Origin: Prototheca cutis
Taxonomy: Eukaryota; Chlorophyta; Trebouxiophyceae; Chlorellales; Chlorellaceae
Length of the DNA: 61,571 nucleotides
NCBI GenBank assembly: GCA_002897115.2
Contig: BCIH01000004.1
Coordinates: 988,659-1,050,229 of the forward strand
Direction: 5' to 3'
Position 1 is the stretch's first letter. The number at the start of each line of letters is the position of its first letter. A program made the position numbers and the translations under genes. Below, one piece after another: positions 56,917 to 61,571 of the stretch. Below the pieces are notes generated by a model, which was not told where the DNA came from, did no database searches, and worked only from the letters and a program-made list of their open reading frames with translations.

Positions 56917-57376
56917 CCTACAGCGCACCTCTTAAATTGTCATGACTCCTGCAAGAATATCATGTGCATAACAGCCGGTGTTGCTCTGCGCCAGGACAGG
57001 ATCCGTGACGCCAGCACCAAAATTTGTGATCCGTCACGAAGGCCCTGCTCCATGGCATGGGAGGCAATGTCCGGTGTGCAGGGTGGGATCCATTCCCTGG
57101 GTTGTCTGCACCACCCCACCGCACGCAGCGAATGTTCGCTAGATGTGCTTGCCATTGTTTCGACGTAAGCCTCATGGGCCAGACTTTCATGTTGTGATGG
57201 TGGCACCAGGCGCGCCCCGCTTCAATCGAGCCTAAAGTGTCTCGTGTGTCCGGCCAGATCATGCGACTCTTTACCCCGCTGGAGCACATCTGCACCATCC
57301 AGCGGCAGTTGCAGAGCTAGAGGTGTCGTTTAATTTCAAGAAAGAGCCGCGAGGGACCGTGTGACTGGCCTCGACG
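56917..57376. promoter_or_regulatory. Divergent promoter interval
   Basis: 460 bp between the start of the membrane/coiled-coil gene (-) and KXD1 (+). It could also hold an upstream exon of the minus gene: an ATG near 57283 is followed by a GTAAAG donor 24 bp on. Confidence 0.4.
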
Positions 57377-58093
57377 ATGGCCGCGACCCTGGATGCGGCC
57401 GCCCAGACAGCTGCCATGGAGGCGGTGCAGAGGAGACTGTAAGTCCCCTGGGCTGGTGCGCGCCAGTCAGGTCTACGCAGGACGCAGCATCATTACATGC
57501 ATCTGTTTGCATGGGAAGACCACACGGGTGTCGACACTGCGTGCCCAAATCCTTTACGACATCCGCAGGTCTGAGCAGGTGCAGGGCATCCAGCGGGCAC
57601 TTCGAGGTGCAGCGGCCAGTCCTCAGGCCGTGGCGGCCTTGGTCGAGGAAATAGGCAGCAGGACCCAGACCCTGCTGACCATGCGCAGCGACCTCGACGT
57701 CCTGCACCGCCGGCTCAGGTGTGTCGTCGGTGGGGCATTGTGACAAGGACCTGCGCGTGATTGCATGCTGCCGTCGTGCAAGAATGGACGCTGCTGCTGC
57801 ATCAGGGACTGCTTTAATGCCTGCGGCTGGCCTGGCACCTTGAAATGCGGGGCATCCAGGGAAGCAACGTGCTATCCTTTGGCCACCACTGCTGGTCCAG
57901 GTCGCTCAGGCGAGCGCTGCAGCAGCAGTACCCGTGGGCGTTCGAGGAGGGCGCAGGCGAGGGGAGCACCAGCGCACCGCATGCCCGGCCGGCCACTTTG
58001 GAAAGCGTGGCGGGACAGGTGGCGCAAGATGCCGTGGAGGCATGGGCCCGAGAAGCGGCCTGGAACTGGCGCGGTCAGCCCACCGGCATGTGA
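57377..58093 (+). CDS. KXD1: KxDL motif-containing protein
   Basis: Small coiled-coil protein of the KXD1 family, a subunit of BLOC-1/BORC-related complexes involved in lysosome or endosome positioning. Exons 57377-57438, 57569-57718, 57910-58093 give 131 residues with closing phases. The N-terminus is MAATLDAAAQTAAMEAVQRR. The family core is ALVEEIGSRTQTLLTMRSDL followed by DVLHRRLR|RALQQQYPWAFEEG across the last splice. The KxDL signature reads RSDL here, with Lys replaced by Arg. The basic pair after it and the YPWAF end agree with the family. The last ~45 residues (Ala/Glu/Gly-rich) look poorly conserved. Length fits small KXD1 members. It converges on the PTRH2-like gene with 140 bp between stops. 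Confidence 0.78.
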
Positions 58094-58233
58094 CCGAGCT
58101 GCCGCGAGATCGGCGGTGGCCCCAGTTCATACAAGGCGCCCTAGGTCCTCAGCAAGGCCAGCGGACTGCTGGCCGAGCCGAGCCACGGCACACATGGACG
58201 ACGCCGATGGGCTGTGCCACAAGCCCCTGGGCA

Positions 58234-59496
58234 TCAGCTTTCCAGGCGGTGGAGGCCCTCGAGCGTGGCGGCAAGCGCGGGCTCGGCCGCCGGGCCCACC
58301 ACCATGACGGATCGCTCCTTGCGCCCGCCCCGCATGCCGGCAAATGTGTGCGTCGGCAGCGCCGCCTTTCTGCGAAGGGCACGGCAGAAACAGGGACCGA
58401 GCTAGCCTCACTGCACTGGGATCGCACTGCTGTGCACTGAGCATACCAACCACGTCCCAGCAGCGGGGCACATCCGCACGCCTGTGGTGTAATATGGTGC
58501 AGTGCAGCCTTTGACCACCCAATCCTCCCGTCCCCGAGGCGACGCACCGGGCGGATGCTTGGGCGTCCAGCATGGCTTGCTCGTCCGGCGCAACCAGCAC
58601 GATCATGCCCCTCCCGCTCAGGTCCTGCGTTGACATGGTCCGGCCAAAGGGATTTGGATTGCCAGCAACGTGATTGCGGACCTGGGAGTCTGGGCAGCAA
58701 TCGGAACAAGGCATTTCCAACGGCCACTTGAGCCCCCAGATTTCTCCAGCCCCTTGATGCCCACGCACCCAGGCTTTCAGCGCCGGGTCCCGCTGCTTCC
58801 AAAGTTTCTTGAACATGCCCAGCACCGTCCAGCTGACGCCAGACACAAGTCTGCCTTGCTCCTGCCAAACAAGAGGATGGGACGCAAGGCAAAGTTGTGG
58901 ATGACCCAAGGCATGCTCTTGGCTTGCTGAGGGCCAACATGGAGAAGGCAAGGGTCCTGCCATCTCACGCATTATCGTTCCAATACTCATCCAAAGGACT
59001 GGACCGGCAGTAATTGGGCACCAGCAAATCCAGCCGATGCACATGGACGCAGTCTGAACCTTGCCTGGGAATTGAGGGAGTCGCTCCTGATCACGACCGC
59101 CATCTTTGGGGCATCCTGCAGGCCACCGCTGGTCGATGGTGCCGTGGATTTCGCAGGCGAGGGCATGGGGGCTGCGGGGGTGGGGTCATGGCAGGTTGTG
59201 AAGAGCGCGCAGCGGTGTGTCCAACTGGAGAAGCACACCTCCCTGAAAGCTCGCCGCCAGTCGCAGCCATGTCAACCACTACAGGCAGCCTCCATTCACT
59301 CACATGGACCGGGAGTGGACGCCAGGCTTGCGAGGCTGGCCTCACTCCATGATCTAGGCACTCCTGCATCACCGGCGCCAGGAGTCGGGTCCCTCATTCC
59401 CCTGGCCCGCGATCCGAGCCAGAGGCCAACCCCGGTGCCAATGCAGAGCCCTGCCGCTCCGACGAGAACGAGCTGCTTGCTCGAATCGAGTTGCAT
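58234..59496 (-). CDS. PTRH2-like (Bit1) protein with degenerate active site
   Basis: Peptidyl-tRNA hydrolase 2 family by architecture: N-terminal membrane anchor (LVLVGAAGLCIGTGVGLWLG), a Ser/Pro-rich linker and a Pth2 domain. Exons 59496-59304, 59171-59065, 58861-58769, 58624-58548, 58369-58234 give 201 residues with closing phases. Alignable segments are KMAVVIRSDSLNSQ (family VVRTDL), LGMFKKLWKQRDPALKAW, GMIVLVAPDEQAMLDAQA and KERSVMVVGPAAEPALAATL. The usual GKxAAQCxHA motif, which carries the catalytic His, is replaced by GRLVSGVSWTV, and the DAGRTQ loop by AGMRGGRKER. The enzyme is therefore probably inactive or altered, as far as this splice model is right. The second intron appears to use a GC donor (CAG|GCAAGG). 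A signalling or scaffold role would be inference only. Confidence 0.72.
58862..59064 (-). other. GC-AG intron in PTRH2-like gene
   Basis: Donor CAG|GCAAGG is the textbook GC-donor consensus; the acceptor is TTTGGCAG. Both sides are phase 0. The nearest GT gives the wrong phase. Confidence 0.6.
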
Positions 59497-61144
59497 GTCC
59501 AATGTACCAGCTCTCCAATGTGTAATCACTTTTCCAGTCAGTCTTGGGGGGATTGTTTGCCAGCGCGCACCATGCCTTGGGGTGCGCAGGCACCGGCCTA
59601 TGGGCGTTTGGGTTGCGCCGGAAATCAAAAGCTCGCCGTCCAGGTGTACAGCATTTGCGAGGTAAATGAATGCTGTGGTTCAATCAAACCACGCACTCCC
59701 ATGTGGGTCGTGCTGTGGGGCCGACCGACTGATATCTCCGGGCTGCGGAGGGCTGGGACAGCAATTCGCCGCCACATCCAAGGCCGGGGGCCGGGCAACC
59801 CTTGCGCAGACTTTAGAGGCCGGCCGTGGAAGTCGATGCTCAGATATTTGCTCCCCCAAAACAACCACACATGAGACTGATCATTTTCGTATGGCCACAT
59901 TCTCAGGAGTGGCCCTGTGGGTGCAAGCAGATGGAACTCCCAGCACAGGGTGCTGAGGTTGCCTGAGCGTATGTGTCGAGTGTCTTCTCAGCTTGCACAG
60001 GCGGCTGATGCACGATGATCATATCGTTGAGAAGGATCAGCCTCGGACAGGCGTAAACCCTAGATTGGCTCTTTGCATTTTCAGGAGGTTTGCTGCTGGG
60101 CTGTCCCGGGGAGTTCACATCAGCACGTAGGAAAGGCTCCATTCTCCGAGCTACAGGGTCCATTTTCCAGGCCACACTGGACAGTGGACTGTAACAAGCA
60201 CAACGTGTGGGCCTGCCGTCAAAAATTATAGCCAGGACACGCGATGGGCGCTGAGGAGGCGATGATGCACCGGAGACTTGAACCAGAGACGGCCGACTAC
60301 GCAATCTGATCGCGTATAGTTTCCAATCAACGTTCCGTGCTCCTCCATCGTCATTACTGTCGTGCCAGGCCGACAACCGACGAAATGCGACTCCGCAATG
60401 CCCGATGTCTGCCGCTTGGCCGTCCAAGGACGCAGCTGTAAGGCCAGCAAATGCAGGGGTTCGTCAAGACTCCCCCTCGATCGTGCATATACCGCATATG
60501 TGGGTATTTGGCGCTGGTGCAAACATGAGGCATAATACAAACGGTGCGTCGGTGGTCAATCCGGAGGCTTGACCTGAGGCTGTGCCTGATAAGCCAGCGC
60601 GCGTGTCCGGAACCTTCCCCGCTGTCTGCGCTAGCTTCTGCCCGACAAGCAATTTCCCAGTGTAAACAGAATCTCGACCTCCACTACGCAAAATATGAAT
60701 GGGGACGCCGACGCGGTGCTGTGAATGCATCCCGCCTTGCGTAGTCCAACCGCGGGGTGGCCTTCATGGAGAATTGGAGAGCGCGCGGCTCCGCGCCGGA
60801 CACATGGTGGACACGAAAGGTATCCCGCGAACTCAGCCTCGAACGCTGAGGTCTGCTCGTTATCGGGCAAGCCTCCATGATAGTTGCAGTGATAAATGTT
60901 GCATTTTGACGAGTCTTCTACCAGCTTCTCCCTTCCACGCGCGTTGATTTGTACTCTCTGACGTGGAAAACCCTGGGCGTGCCAGCAAAGAATTGCCGAC
61001 ACACCAGGCGAAGTCGTAGCCGTGTTCCAGCATATTCATCTTGATGTAAACGCTGCGTTCTACCGAAATTGACACGAGTTCGCGCTTGATCGTGCTTCCG
61101 AGAAGCGTTACGAGCCCGTAGTATCACAATCGGCGTCGCCCATC
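59497..61144. other. 1.65-kb stretch between divergent genes
   Basis: Between the PTRH2-like ATG (-) and the SELENBP ATG (+), less GC-rich from about 59650 to 61130. Only short overlapping ORFs are present, none with a domain. Promoters of both genes should be here. Confidence 0.5.
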
Positions 61145-61413
61145 ATGGCTGGCTGCTGCAACGGGAACGGCCGCGGACCGGGCTATGCTACTCCCCTGGT
61201 GCGTTCGAGGCCCTCGATGGAGCCTGATGCAAAACAGAACCTAATCCATGACCGTATCATCGCGTGTCGTACACCTCTCCGCGGCCGCAGGAGGCGAAGG
61301 AGAAAGGCCCCAGGGAGACGCTCCTCTACGTCCCCTGCATCGTGCCCGATCACAGTCGCCCAGACTACCTGGCGACCGTCGACGCTGATCCCCAGAGCCC
61401 CAATTACTCAAAG
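61145..61413 (+). CDS. SELENBP1: Selenium-binding protein / methanethiol oxidase, 5' part
   Basis: First two exons (61145-61198, 61291-61413; 59 codons) of the selenium-binding protein family, copper-dependent methanethiol oxidases in animals and bacteria, with a stress-related role in plants. The N-terminus [18 protein letters not shown] carries the Cys pair and the GPGYATPL motif typical of the family. Exon 2 encodes [20 protein letters not shown] and [16 protein letters not shown], the first beta-propeller strands. The remaining ~400 residues lie past the window edge. The donor after YSK is GTGCAG. The extra NGNGR between the Cys pair and GPGYATPL is a small insertion. It is cytosolic as far as seen. 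Confidence 0.88.
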
Positions 61414-61571
61414 GTGCAGTCGCAGGTGGATGTAGATTCTCATGAGCTCGATGATGTGGGCGATCGGTCCCGGGGAGTATCGGTCTCCGGGGGTGAGTTC
61501 CCAACCCGATCCGCGGCCCGACTCCATCGGGGCTTGTCCACCTCCACCCAGCGCACGCCCCTCCACCCCCA
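61414..61571 (+). other. Intron of SELENBP gene, runs off the window
   Basis: No further family sequence (expected VIHRLPMP-like segment) appears before the end, so the second intron is at least 158 bp. Confidence 0.55.

Noticed and set aside
60220..60330. T-arm-like GGTTCAA word on the minus strand near 60275, suggesting a tRNA
   Set aside because: The flanking bases do not form a 5-bp T stem, and I could not find a matching acceptor stem or anticodon arm.
1..61571. CRISPR arrays, insertion sequences, rRNA genes
   Set aside because: No regularly spaced direct repeats, transposase motifs or rRNA cores were seen. Repeats present are microsatellites, homopolymers and coding repeats.

Overview
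This window is nuclear DNA from a GC-rich, intron-rich green alga. I place it among trebouxiophytes (Chlorella / Auxenochlorella / Prototheca type), from general character and not from a database match. Three things support this. Nearly every gene is split by short introns with GTGCGT/GTGAGT-like donors and CTGCAG-like acceptors. The gene set is plant/algal (ETG1/MCMBP, an ENO3-like enolase, a plastid hexose-phosphate/phosphate antiporter, a TlyA-type methyltransferase). Genes lie on both strands with no operon logic. There are no CRISPR arrays, complete mobile elements, rRNAs or convincing tRNAs. Two N bases at 47902 and 47908 show a draft assembly.

Layout. 0-10 kb: 3' part of MCMBP (+), an unrecognised proline-rich gene (-), a two-exon YnfA/UPF0060 membrane protein (+), enolase (+), and the start of a GNAT acetyltransferase (+). 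10-20 kb: GNAT, MIC60/mitofilin (+), an unrecognised six-exon membrane gene (-), ABCF3/GCN20-type ATPase (+). 20-31 kb: F-box-like gene (+), UhpC-like plastid transporter (-), a small multi-pass membrane protein (+), TlyA-type RNA methyltransferase (-). 31-40 kb: a 19-exon kinesin-7 (+), about 1950 residues. 40-50 kb: glycerophosphodiester phosphodiesterase (+), alpha/beta hydrolase (-), dihydroxyacetone kinase (-). 51-61.6 kb: HMG-box protein with a long disordered tail (+), an unrecognised membrane/coiled-coil protein (-), KXD1 (+), a degenerate PTRH2-like protein (-), and the first two exons of selenium-binding protein/methanethiol oxidase (+, runs off the window).

I rebuilt exon structures by hand from splice sites, reading phase and family similarity; in almost every gene the phases close exactly. 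The genes are mostly unlinked housekeeping functions: glycolysis and triose/glycerol metabolism (enolase, DHA kinase, GDPD, hexose-phosphate transport), replication and mitosis (MCMBP, kinesin-7), translation and RNA (ABCF3, TlyA, PTRH2-like), and mitochondrial cristae (MIC60).

Most notable points: five of about eighty introns appear to be GC-AG; ABCF3 has complementary (CA)n and (GT)n tracts flanking an in-frame two-exon block; the PTRH2-like and GDPD proteins lack parts of their catalytic signatures; a kinesin-7 ends in a KEN motif; a bacterial-type YnfA gene carries an intron; and three multi-exon genes have no family I recognise.
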